26,849 nucleotides of DNA from a virus, in IMG/VR virus record IMGVR_UViG_3300044846_000835, positions 1-26,849 of that record; one strand, 5' to 3'. Position 1 is the stretch's first letter; every line of letters starts with the position of its first letter. The position numbers and the translations under genes were made by a program. A model generated the notes under the pieces. That model was not told the DNA's origin and searched no databases. It saw only the letters and a program-made list of their open reading frames with translations. This document shows positions 1-4,400 of this stretch, piece after piece.

Positions 1-76
1 TGTGCGTGCGGCTGTTAGCTGCATAAGGGATTAACTCCGCAACGCTGCGCTGTTCAACCTTAGGTGCATCAATCAT
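1..76 (-). CDS. N-terminus of a probable ParB-like / DNA methyltransferase protein (cut by window edge)
   Basis: Only the first 25 codons are in the window. They read from an ATG at 76 that overlaps the end of the upstream gene, with AAAGG nine bases before it. The residues VAELIPYAANSRTH resemble the opening of phage proteins in which a ParB-like nuclease domain (often starting with a LIPY-x-N-x-R-x-H stretch) precedes a DNA adenine or cytosine methyltransferase. The assignment rests on this short motif and on recalled family members, so it is tentative. Position at the distal end of the leftward early operon fits a DNA modification gene. Confidence 0.5.
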   Translation of the reverse strand, partial: MIDAPKVEQRSVAELIPYAANSRTH

Positions 77-584
77 TAGTTTCTGCCTTTACTTGGTCAT
101 AGCCTTCCAGCCAATCTTTGCTGCGCCGTGTGTCCCGTGGCAACCCGAATATTGCAGCTTCACGGCCAGCTTGGAATTGCAATATGTTCTCAGCCATAAT
201 GTTTCTTTTAACCTCTAGCTCAATTAATTTGGTAAGGTTACTTTTACCTTTTGGACGGCCCTTTGGGTTACCTGATTGCCCAGCCTTAAAACGAGTGTTT
301 ATTGGTGGCTTACCATAGCCTACCTTACCATCGTCCTTGTTGGCTGCGCCATCTATAATCTTTTTACCGTCCTCAATCTCAATTAGCTTGGCAAGGTAGT
401 GCTGGCACTTCTTTAGGTCTTCAATGCCATTCTTGTCCATATACCTTGCTAAGTATTTTATACAATTCCCGTGCAGATAACCAGAGAATGCTTCTTTAGT
501 CATCCATGCTTGCATAGCTTCCCAAGGCTGCACAGCCTTTAATGCGTAGTGGTCACCGCCTACCTGATAACTATTCGTCTTCAT
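69..584 (-). CDS. DUF3310 - DUF5681 - RMF-like three-part fusion protein
   Basis: 171 residues. Residues 4-70 match the phage DUF3310 (SaV-like) family: YQVGGDHY, a WEAM stretch, GNCIKYLARY and GIEDLKKCQHYL. Residues 88-115 carry the DUF5681 signature VGYGKPP...RFKAGQSGNPKGRPKG, a basic segment common at the start of phage and prophage proteins. Residues about 135-168 (AGREAAIFG...WLEGYDQVKAE) look like the short ribosome modulation factor / CrpP-like fold. An in-frame ATG at 608 exists, but the ATG at 584 has GAGG nine bases upstream and opens directly into the DUF3310 domain, so it is preferred. It overlaps the upstream regulator by 14 bases, implying coupled translation. The function of each domain is unknown or only inferred. 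Confidence 0.75.
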   Translation of the reverse strand: MKTNSYQVGGDHYALKAVQPWEAMQAWMTKEAFSGYLHGNCIKYLARYMDKNGIEDLKKCQHYLAKLIEIEDGKKIIDGAANKDDGKVGYGKPPINTRFKAGQSGNPKGRPKGKSNLTKLIELEVKRNIMAENILQFQAGREAAIFGLPRDTRRSKDWLEGYDQVKAETND

Positions 585-786
585 AATAATCATCCTCAAA
601 CGGGTCATAACCCTTTAGCATGGCATCAACTGCAACCATTATAGGGCCAGTAATGTTTATCTTGCCAGCCTCCATCTTCCGAATTGTTGTGCCACCATTA
701 GCTTCCGACAGGCGCAATGCAGCAGCCATATCGTTTATGCTAAAGCCCATGCTATGACGGGCCAGCTTTAGTTTTTCGGGGGTCAT
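571..786 (-). CDS. Small XRE/Cro-type helix-turn-helix regulator
   Basis: 71 residues. The sequence LKLARHSMGFSINDMAAALRL...TTIRKMEAGKINITGP has the spacing of an XRE helix-turn-helix: a helix with LARH, a turn, then the recognition helix region ending in the typical RKMEAGK. The tail is very acidic (DPFEDDYYEDE). The start codon overlaps the stop of the DnaA-like gene (ATGA), so the two are probably translated together. It is one of two XRE-type proteins in the leftward operon, the other being at 4103-4309. It is probably a phage transcription regulator of unknown target. Confidence 0.8.
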   Translation of the reverse strand: MTPEKLKLARHSMGFSINDMAAALRLSEANGGTTIRKMEAGKINITGPIMVAVDAMLKGYDPFEDDYYEDE

Positions 787-1076
787 GCCTCTGCCTTACT
801 TTTTTGCAAAGAATGAACAATAGTGCTGTGGTCGCGGTTCATAATACGTCCAATCTCTGTAGTAGAGTAGCCCTTTTCACGCAGCATAACAGCACATTTA
901 CGCCGCACTGCAACCAGCTTTTTCATGCGGTTCTTGCCTATTATGTCTTCCGCCGTGTATCCATACACTTTAGCAATGGCTTCCATTTCCATAATATTGG
1001 ATTGCCTCGGCGTCATTCCGCGACTGTCAACAAGCACTATTTCTTCTTCTTCTTTCCAAAATTCATCATCAAACAT
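783..1076 (-). CDS. Free-standing DnaA domain IV-like DNA-binding protein
   Basis: 97 residues. Residues 39-95 follow the C-terminal DNA-binding domain of DnaA: a V-x-x-x-Y-G-Y-T-x-E-D-I-x-G-K-N-R start, VAVRRKCAVMLREKGYS in the middle, and the diagnostic TTEIGRIMNRDHSTIVHSLQK at 73-92, with RDHST in the position that reads the DnaA box in host DnaA. No AAA+ ATPase domain is present. The N-terminus is acidic (FDDEFWKEEEEI). A good ribosome site (AGGGAG, six bases before ATG) supports the start. It may bind DnaA boxes in phage or host DNA and so compete with, or mimic, host DnaA. The binding specificity is inferred. Confidence 0.8.
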   Translation of the reverse strand: MFDDEFWKEEEEIVLVDSRGMTPRQSNIMEMEAIAKVYGYTAEDIIGKNRMKKLVAVRRKCAVMLREKGYSTTEIGRIMNRDHSTIVHSLQKSKAEA

Positions 1077-1077
1077 T

Positions 1078-1326
1078 TTATGCTCCCTCTACATTTACGA
1101 AATAATAACCATCACCTTTGACGGAACCGCCTTGAGCAAACTTTCCTTGCCAGCCCATTTTACGGCGCAAAGTTAGTGCTGCTATCGCATGGTTTTGGGC
1201 GGTGTTTAACTCATAGTCATAATTAACTATAACGCTTCCTCCCCATGCAGTTGCTTTGATGCGACTGTTTTTTCTGTCAGTGGCTTTAAGATATTTTGTT
1301 TCGATTGCTTGAGTGATAAATGTCAT
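1078..1326 (-). CDS. Conserved hypothetical phage protein
   Basis: 82 residues, no function recognised. The pattern (a SRIKATAWGGSV stretch, a LNTAQNHAIAALTLRRKMGW segment, then a glycine-rich end GGSVKGDGYYFV) is like short early proteins found in many phages, where an N-x-x-NH-x-x-A-A-x-x-L helix precedes a GW and a final beta strand. A GGGG stretch lies upstream of the ATG. It sits one base before the DnaA-like gene start region and is cotranscribed with it. Confidence 0.7.
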   Translation of the reverse strand: MTFITQAIETKYLKATDRKNSRIKATAWGGSVIVNYDYELNTAQNHAIAALTLRRKMGWQGKFAQGGSVKGDGYYFVNVEGA

Positions 1327-1337
1327 TTTATATCCCC

Positions 1338-1640
1338 TTAACCTTGCAATAATTGATTGGAGCGCATTTCTTCGTAGCGGTAGTCCGCTTCGTTATCAGG
1401 GCATTCCCATTCTGTTTGCCAGATTAGTTCTTGTAATGTGCCGGAGGCGTCATCGTCGTAATCGACAATAGCGGTTAGCAGTTCAATTTCTTGCTCATCG
1501 CTAATACCAAAAGCCTTGCCGTTAAAAGCCATAGCATAGCGCGATGCTACCCATTTGGCTTTCTGGCGCTTATGCTCTGCCGTGTAAGCGTTTAGGGCGT
1601 CGATAGCCGCTTGTGCTAGGTCTGTGAGGTTCTGGCTCAT
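1338..1640 (-). CDS. Hypothetical early protein, acidic
   Basis: 100 residues, not recognised. The N-terminal half is helical (LTDLAQAAIDALNAYTAEHKRQKAKW). The C-terminal half is acidic, with VDYDDDASG and ECPDNEADYRYEEM. AAGGAG lies eight bases before the ATG. The start overlaps the stop of the 76-residue gene by four bases, typical of coupled phage genes. No signal peptide or membrane segment is visible. Confidence 0.65.
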   Translation of the reverse strand: MSQNLTDLAQAAIDALNAYTAEHKRQKAKWVASRYAMAFNGKAFGISDEQEIELLTAIVDYDDDASGTLQELIWQTEWECPDNEADYRYEEMRSNQLLQG

Positions 1641-1867
1641 GCTGCAAACTCCTTATCAACCCATGCCTGACGGCGAGCATCAGCACGTTTATTATATTCA
1701 TATACTTCGTATTCATCAGCGGACAAACAGGCATCAAGATGGCTTTCGCTGGCATAGGTAAGAAATCCATTATCTAACCGCAAAAGCATATTGCCGTCAG
1801 TTTCCTTAACCAGATGCCAAGCGCCGTCCGCTTTTACCTTCACATAGTCTCCAACAAATATAATCAT
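1637..1867 (-). CDS. Hypothetical early protein
   Basis: 76 residues, not recognised. The start MIIFVGDYVKVKADGAWHLVKE reads like a small beta-barrel segment (VGDYVKV...W), followed by a charged helical tail (YEYNKRADARRQAWVDKEFAA). GGAG lies seven to eight bases before the ATG. The 5' flank of about 60 bases contains two short GC-rich hairpins (1887-1922) that would sit in the mRNA just before this gene. Confidence 0.65.
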   Translation of the reverse strand: MIIFVGDYVKVKADGAWHLVKETDGNMLLRLDNGFLTYASESHLDACLSADEYEVYEYNKRADARRQAWVDKEFAA

Positions 1868-1886
1868 TTTATTTCTCCGTATTGGC

Positions 1887-1922
1887 GAGGCTTGGCCTCT
1901 GGTGAATAGGGGCCGAAGCCCC
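1887..1922 (-). other. Two intercistronic GC-rich hairpins, one with a UUCG loop
   Basis: Read leftward, GGGGC-TTCG-GCCCC (1909-1922) forms a five-pair stem with a cUUCGg loop. It is followed by GAGGC-CAA-GCCTC (1887-1899). Neither is followed by a T-run, so they are not simple terminators. They lie between two genes of the same operon and may protect or separate messages. Confidence 0.45.
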
Positions 1923-1929
1923 CGTTAAA

Positions 1930-2133
1930 TTAGATTTTGTTATAACCGTGCTTACGCAAGTCGTTAATCATCCAAGTAGCGCCATTAACGATAGCAGAAA
2001 TTCCGCCTTTTACTTGAGTTTTAGTGCGGCTGCTAAAAACAAAGTCGCCATCGGCATCAACTGCTTTCCAGCCTTGCCATGTCTTAGCGATAGTGAAGCC
2101 TTTGTATTTTGTGCTTTGTGATACTGCTGGCAT
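1930..2133 (-). CDS. Hypothetical protein, first gene behind the folded leader
   Basis: 67 residues, not recognised. KYKGFTIAKTWQGWKAVDADGDFVFSSRTKTQVKGGISAIV suggests a small beta-sheet domain (a GF-x-I...GW-x-A...F-x-S-x-T pattern) followed by a helix. The ATG at 2133 sits one base after the closing stem of a structured leader with AAGGAGA as ribosome site, and its own promoter lies at 2180-2208. It is therefore the first gene of a separately controlled leftward transcript. Confidence 0.65.
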   Translation of the reverse strand: MPAVSQSTKYKGFTIAKTWQGWKAVDADGDFVFSSRTKTQVKGGISAIVNGATWMINDLRKHGYNKI

Positions 2134-2173
2134 TATCAGTCTCCTTGTTGGCGGGGAAAATCCCCTTGCTGAT
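2131..2173 (-). promoter_or_regulatory. Folded 5' leader, copy 1 (leftward)
   Basis: Read leftward, the message would begin near ATCAGCAAGGGGA. Outer arms ATCAG (2169-2173) and CTGAT (2135-2139) pair and enclose the inner hairpin GGGGA-TTT-TCCCC and the ribosome site AAGGAGA. The start codon follows one base after the outer stem. A second copy with the same outer stem, inner hairpin position and ribosome site lies on the other strand at 7449-7490. Confidence 0.6.
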
Positions 2174-2179
2174 ACTCAT

Positions 2180-2221
2180 TCTATAATAGCAGTAAATTTA
2201 AAAGAAAAGCGTTTTTTTCAT
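2180..2221 (-). promoter_or_regulatory. Leftward promoter with AAAAAACGCTTTT element
   Basis: Read leftward: ATGAAAAAAACGCTTT (2206-2221, identical to 7402-7417), a -35-like TTTTCT (2203-2208), 17 bases, then TATAGA (2180-2185). The predicted start is near the ATCAG of the leader. The -35 is weak on its own, but the layout matches the stronger rightward copy at 7415-7443. Confidence 0.55.
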
Positions 2222-2236
2222 TCATAATGCGATTTA

Positions 2237-2413
2237 TCAATTTTTTTGTCGTTTAGCGTAATTAATCGATTCTAACGCCCATGCCTCTGGCGCTCCTGCA
2301 TACTGGCCCTTGGCCCAATGCTTGCGGATGTCATCCATTGTTAGCTGCCCTGATTGATACTTGATAAGGTCGCACATTAATCTGGTGGCCGCGCTATTTG
2401 TGCTTTGTGCCAA
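2237..2413 (-). CDS. Small hypothetical protein (TTG start candidate)
   Basis: 58 residues if it starts at TTG 2413, which has AAGGAG eleven bases upstream and overlaps the end of the P-like gene by 20 bases. It is 46 residues if it starts at ATG 2377. The C-terminal part reads MDDIRKHWAKGQYAGAPEAWALESINYAKRQ (quoted in two pieces: MDDIRKHWAKGQYAG and APEAWALESINYAKRQ). Not recognised. It ends just before the promoter of the next transcript. The start is uncertain. Confidence 0.45.
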   Translation of the reverse strand: MAQSTNSAATRLMCDLIKYQSGQLTMDDIRKHWAKGQYAGAPEAWALESINYAKRQKN

Positions 2414-2924
2414 TTTCCAAATTGCTCCTTAGGTCTGCCAGTTCCTCTGCCGTGACATATTCAATAAGCGGCACATAGTCGCGCTTGTGTATCTGAATGA
2501 GATATTTTGCCCTGCCTATTCTCCGCCGCCTTCCGTAACCTTCCTCTTGCACTACCGTATCAATCTCGGCTGGCGTTGGCATAAACTTGCAAGTGCGTAA
2601 CAGTTTAATGAATGCACTGCGTAAATCCACCAAGGGATAAATGCGAAGGGTTATCCAATAAAGTTCCAGACGTTCCGTTTCTTCCTGAATGCTGCGCTTC
2701 TGATTTGCAGTCGCCAATGATAGTTTGGCAATCATCACTTCAACCTGTTCGCGCTCTGGCATGGGTGGCCGTGCGGCATCCACAAACTGTTGCAATACCT
2801 CTGCGGTTTTAGGCCCAATCGTCGGCAGATGGTCGCCCATTAGAAGTTCGTCTAGCTTGGCTGGCAAATACGGCTCTAACCATTGGGTTGGTTGGCTCTG
2901 TTGGCTTGGCACTATTTCCTGCAT
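2394..2924 (-). CDS. Putative lambda P-like helicase loader
   Basis: 176 residues from ATG 2924, which has AAAGGA seven bases upstream. A longer frame to 2954 has no comparable site. Residues about 55-120 are helical (EREQVEVMIAKLSLATANQ, then YWITLRIYPLVDLRSAF), followed by a CKFMPTPAEI motif. A PxPAE turn after a long helix recurs in phage replication P/helicase-loader-type proteins. The C-terminus is basic (GRRRRIGRAKY). It directly follows, and overlaps by 116 bases, the O-like gene, as expected for a replication initiator/loader pair. The family match is from motif and position only. Confidence 0.5.
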   Translation of the reverse strand: MQEIVPSQQSQPTQWLEPYLPAKLDELLMGDHLPTIGPKTAEVLQQFVDAARPPMPEREQVEVMIAKLSLATANQKRSIQEETERLELYWITLRIYPLVDLRSAFIKLLRTCKFMPTPAEIDTVVQEEGYGRRRRIGRAKYLIQIHKRDYVPLIEYVTAEELADLRSNLEIGTKHK

Positions 2925-3507
2925 TTTGCGTTCCTTTCGGCTCGTAAATATCAAGCCAGCCGTTAATTGTCGAACGGTCTAGCAATTCCGCTATGTCATG
3001 ACCATTAGCCCTTATAGCATCTAGCTTGTTGATTGCCCTATTGGTTGCTCTATCAGTCAATGGGCGTTTGCGCTGCTTCCGCATATCTACCCAACCCTGC
3101 CAAGCATCTATTGGCATCCAATCGGGAAGCGGCTCTTTTATACACTTGGTGTTTAATTGATGTATAATTAATGTATTGGGTGCATCTGGTGCACGGGTCT
3201 CATGCATCTGGTGCACGGGTGGTGTGTCTTTAATGCACGGGTGCATTTCATGCACTGGTATGTTTATCCAATACTTATTGCCCTTGCCAATGACTTCTTC
3301 ACGGCGAATAAACTGCGTTTCCTCAAGCGACCTAATCGCCAGTTGGACTGCCCTTTTTTTCAATGATGATTTTTTTGCAACGCGCTCAATGGAAGGCCAG
3401 CATAAACCTTCGTCGTTTGCCCAATCTGCCAAAGCTAGTAGAACAAGCTTTTGCGTAGATGATAGGTCTTCCCTATCCCATACTGCTGTCATTAATTTTA
3501 TACTCAT
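2809..3507 (-). CDS. Lambda O-like replication initiation protein with internal origin repeats
   Basis: 232 residues. Residues 1-80 form a winged-helix domain of the phage replication protein type: a SSTQKLVLLALADWANDEG helix, CWPSIERVAKKSSLKKRAVQ recognition helices, then a wing ending GKGNKYWIN. Residues 85-125 are a linker. Residues 128-193 (LPDWMPIDAWQGWVDMRKQR, TDRATNRAINKLD, STINGWLDIYEP) match the C-terminal domain of many phage replication proteins. The linker is encoded by iteron-like repeats (3181-3259) and an AT-rich tract, the layout of the lambda origin. The start ATG overlaps the stop of a 15-codon leader frame. The 3' end overlaps the P-like gene by 116 bases. Confidence 0.75.
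   Translation of the reverse strand: MSIKLMTAVWDREDLSSTQKLVLLALADWANDEGLCWPSIERVAKKSSLKKRAVQLAIRSLEETQFIRREEVIGKGNKYWINIPVHEMHPCIKDTPPVHQMHETRAPDAPNTLIIHQLNTKCIKEPLPDWMPIDAWQGWVDMRKQRKRPLTDRATNRAINKLDAIRANGHDIAELLDRSTINGWLDIYEPKGTQNAGNSAKPTEPTNPMVRAVFASQARRTSNGRPSADDWA
3141..3259. other. Candidate lambda-type replication origin
   Basis: An iteron array (3181-3259) is followed, in the direction of the O-like gene, by an AT-rich tract (3151-3178). That tract contains the inverted repeat TTAATT-N7-AATTAA (3153-3171), and next to it lies a near-consensus DnaA box TTATACACT (3138-3146). In lambda the origin has the same order inside gene O: iterons, then the AT-rich unwinding region. Function here is inferred from layout. 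Confidence 0.6.
3181..3259 (+). repeat. Iteron-like 18-bp direct repeats
   Basis: TGCATCTGGTGCACGGGT occurs exactly twice (3181-3198 and 3203-3220). A third unit at 3225-3242 keeps the second half (TGCACGGGT) at the same 22-bp step. A degenerate fourth (14 of 18 matches) is at 3242-3259. A 22-bp step is close to two helical turns. Because 22 is not a multiple of three, the copies are read in different frames of the O-like gene, so selection is on the DNA, not on the peptide. Confidence 0.75.
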
Positions 3508-3551
3508 AACGCAAACCCTTGCGTCATAGTTCTGTGGCGTGTATTACTCAT
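3504..3551 (-). CDS. Possible 15-residue leader peptide coupled to the O-like gene
   Basis: An ATG at 3551 with AGGAGG ten bases upstream opens a frame MSNTRHRTMTQGFAL whose TGA overlaps the O-like start (ATGA). The O-like gene's own weak site (AAGGG) lies in the loop of a six-pair hairpin, ACGCAA-GGGT-TTGCGT, so leader translation could open it. This is a prediction from sequence only. Confidence 0.35.
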   Translation of the reverse strand: MSNTRHRTMTQGFAL

Positions 3552-3586
3552 TACAGCGATGCCTCCTGTTACTAGGCGTTGTTAGA

Positions 3587-3624
3587 GCGGGTTGAGTGCC
3601 TTTCCTCTCTTGGGCACTCCCCGC
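3587..3624. other. Long perfect hairpin with 2-base bulge between replication leader frames
   Basis: Plus-strand arms GCGGG (3587-3591) + TT + GAGTGCC (3594-3600) pair with GGCACTC (3613-3619) + CCCGC (3620-3624): 12 pairs, a two-base bulge and a 12-base loop. No T-run follows on either strand, so it is not an intrinsic terminator. It would form in the mRNA just before the O-like gene. Confidence 0.55.
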
Positions 3625-3638
3625 TTGCTCTTTATAAT
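3610..3638 (+). promoter_or_regulatory. Rightward promoter candidate for an antisense RNA
   Basis: TTGGGC (3610-3615), 17 bases, then a perfect TATAAT (3633-3638). It reads against the replication operon and points into a 120-base stretch ending in an intrinsic terminator. The -35 matches only three of six positions. A variant of the shared element (AAAAGCGATTTTT, 3656-3668) lies just downstream of the predicted start. Confidence 0.45.
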
Positions 3639-3712
3639 CGCATTCCGTGATTTATAAAAGCGATTTTTATCAAGCATTGACCGCTGATACGCTGATAGCG
3701 TATTAACGGCAT
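3632..3712 (-). CDS. Possible 26-residue small protein
   Basis: An ATG at 3712 with AAGGAG seven bases upstream opens MPLIRYQRISGQCLIKIAFINH... ending at 3632. The ribosome site sits in the loop of a six-pair hairpin (TTGGTA/TACCAA, 3712-3730). The candidate antisense RNA would cover the whole frame including its ribosome site. There is no family match. The strong ribosome site is the main support. Confidence 0.35.
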   Translation of the reverse strand: MPLIRYQRISGQCLIKIAFINHGMRL

Positions 3713-3763
3713 TGGTATTCTCCTTACCAACGGACTTGGGTGGCTTCGGTCACCCATTTTTTT
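3645..3763 (+). ncRNA. Candidate OOP-like antisense small RNA
   Basis: The predicted transcript of about 120 bases runs opposite to the replication operon, upstream of the O-like gene. It contains hairpin ATACGC-TGATA-GCGTAT (3687-3703) and hairpin TTGGTA-TTCTCCT-TACCAA (3712-3730), whose loop is complementary to a ribosome site. It ends at the terminator at 3737-3763. In lambda, the OOP RNA occupies the same place: antisense, just before O, with a terminator. No expression evidence is available here. Confidence 0.45.
3737..3763 (+). terminator. Rightward intrinsic terminator with UUCG tetraloop
   Basis: TGGGTGGC-TTCG-GTCACCCA (3737-3756) gives eight pairs including one G-U, closed by a cUUCGg loop, followed directly by seven T (3757-3763). 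It is oriented rightward although all annotated genes here are leftward. On the leftward strand the T-run precedes the stem, so it would not terminate the replication operon. Confidence 0.8.
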
Positions 3764-4106
3764 ACTTTGTTTCGCGCAAAAGGTAATTTGGGAATAGCGC
3801 AATAAACACAGCGCGGCGCAGGGGCCAATCCCGAACGATTACCCCTTTTACATCCTCAGTGACCCATATGCCATTTTCGTTATATTCAAAGTCAGACTTG
3901 TAGCCCACGCGCCTACCATTGGGATGCTTTAGCTGACGGCCATTGATGACAAACCAGTATTGAGGATGCACCGTCAGTTCAGTAATCTCACCAGCCGCTT
4001 GCATTAGATGCAGTTCATTACACCTAATGGCTTCCCGTTTGCTGTCATGAGTATGACCAGCATTGCATTGCGACTTAACTGCGCGATACTTGCCAAAGCG
4101 TTTCAT
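3762..4106 (-). CDS. DUF1064 nuclease-like protein
   Basis: 114 residues, the usual DUF1064 length. The family pattern is clear: KYRAVK at the start, HDSKREAIRCNELHLMQAAGEI (20-41; longest quoted piece SKREAIRCNELHLMQ), HPQYWF, GYKSDFEY (69-75) and WVTEDVKG (81-88). Asp72 followed by Asp85-x-Lys87 fits a PD-(D/E)XK-type nuclease core, and DUF1064 proteins are thought to act as phage resolvases or recombination nucleases. Catalysis has not been shown here. Its ATG overlaps the stop of the upstream XRE gene by four bases. Confidence 0.8.
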   Translation of the reverse strand: MKRFGKYRAVKSQCNAGHTHDSKREAIRCNELHLMQAAGEITELTVHPQYWFVINGRQLKHPNGRRVGYKSDFEYNENGIWVTEDVKGVIVRDWPLRRAVFIALFPNYLLRETK

Positions 4107-4309
4107 GCGTTTAATTTGCTCTCAATCAAACGGTCTAGTGCGTCATTGGCTTGCAACCATGCAGCCAGAGTTGGTTCGCACCTGTCAGTCTTCCAGTTTG
4201 ATAGCGTGACACGGGTAATGCCAGCTTCGTTGGCTATCTGGTAAGCCCTTATTTTATGCAGCTTTGCTACGGTAAAAAAGTCGGCAATCGTTTGTTGAAC
4301 AGTGGTCAT
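4103..4309 (-). CDS. XRE-family repressor-like protein at the divergent switch
   Basis: 68 residues. IRAYQIANEAGITRVTLSNWKTDRCEP is a standard XRE/Cro helix-turn-helix: helix 2 AYQIANEAG, turn, recognition helix TRVTLSNWK. No oligomerisation or cleavage domain follows, so it is Cro-sized. It is the first gene of the leftward operon and is divergent from the ERF operon across a 91-base region that contains overlapping promoters and one copy of the AAAAAACGCTTTT element. It is the most likely protein to bind that element, but this is inferred from position only. Confidence 0.8.
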   Translation of the reverse strand: MTTVQQTIADFFTVAKLHKIRAYQIANEAGITRVTLSNWKTDRCEPTLAAWLQANDALDRLIESKLNA

Positions 4310-4326
4310 ATTAAACTTTCTTTTGG

Positions 4327-4359
4327 TTGATAATAAAAAACGCTTTTAATCTTATGCAA
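4327..4359. promoter_or_regulatory. Overlapping divergent promoters with central AAAAAACGCTTTT element
   Basis: Rightward: TTGATA (4327-4332), 17 bases, TCTTAT (4350-4355). Leftward: TTGCAT (4354-4359 complement), 18 bases, TATTAT (4330-4335 complement). The two promoters share almost the same DNA, and the element AAAAAACGCTTTT (4335-4347) lies in the spacer of both. A protein bound there could block both. Confidence 0.55.
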
Positions 4360-4400
4360 ATTGATTACAAGGGGTTTGGCAAATAAAAGGAGATACCACA

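Noticed and set aside
804-1176. Rightward open frames opposite the DnaA-like and 82-residue genes
   Set aside because: They lie wholly opposite genes with better ribosome sites and recognisable motifs, and their translations look like random reverse-strand sequence.
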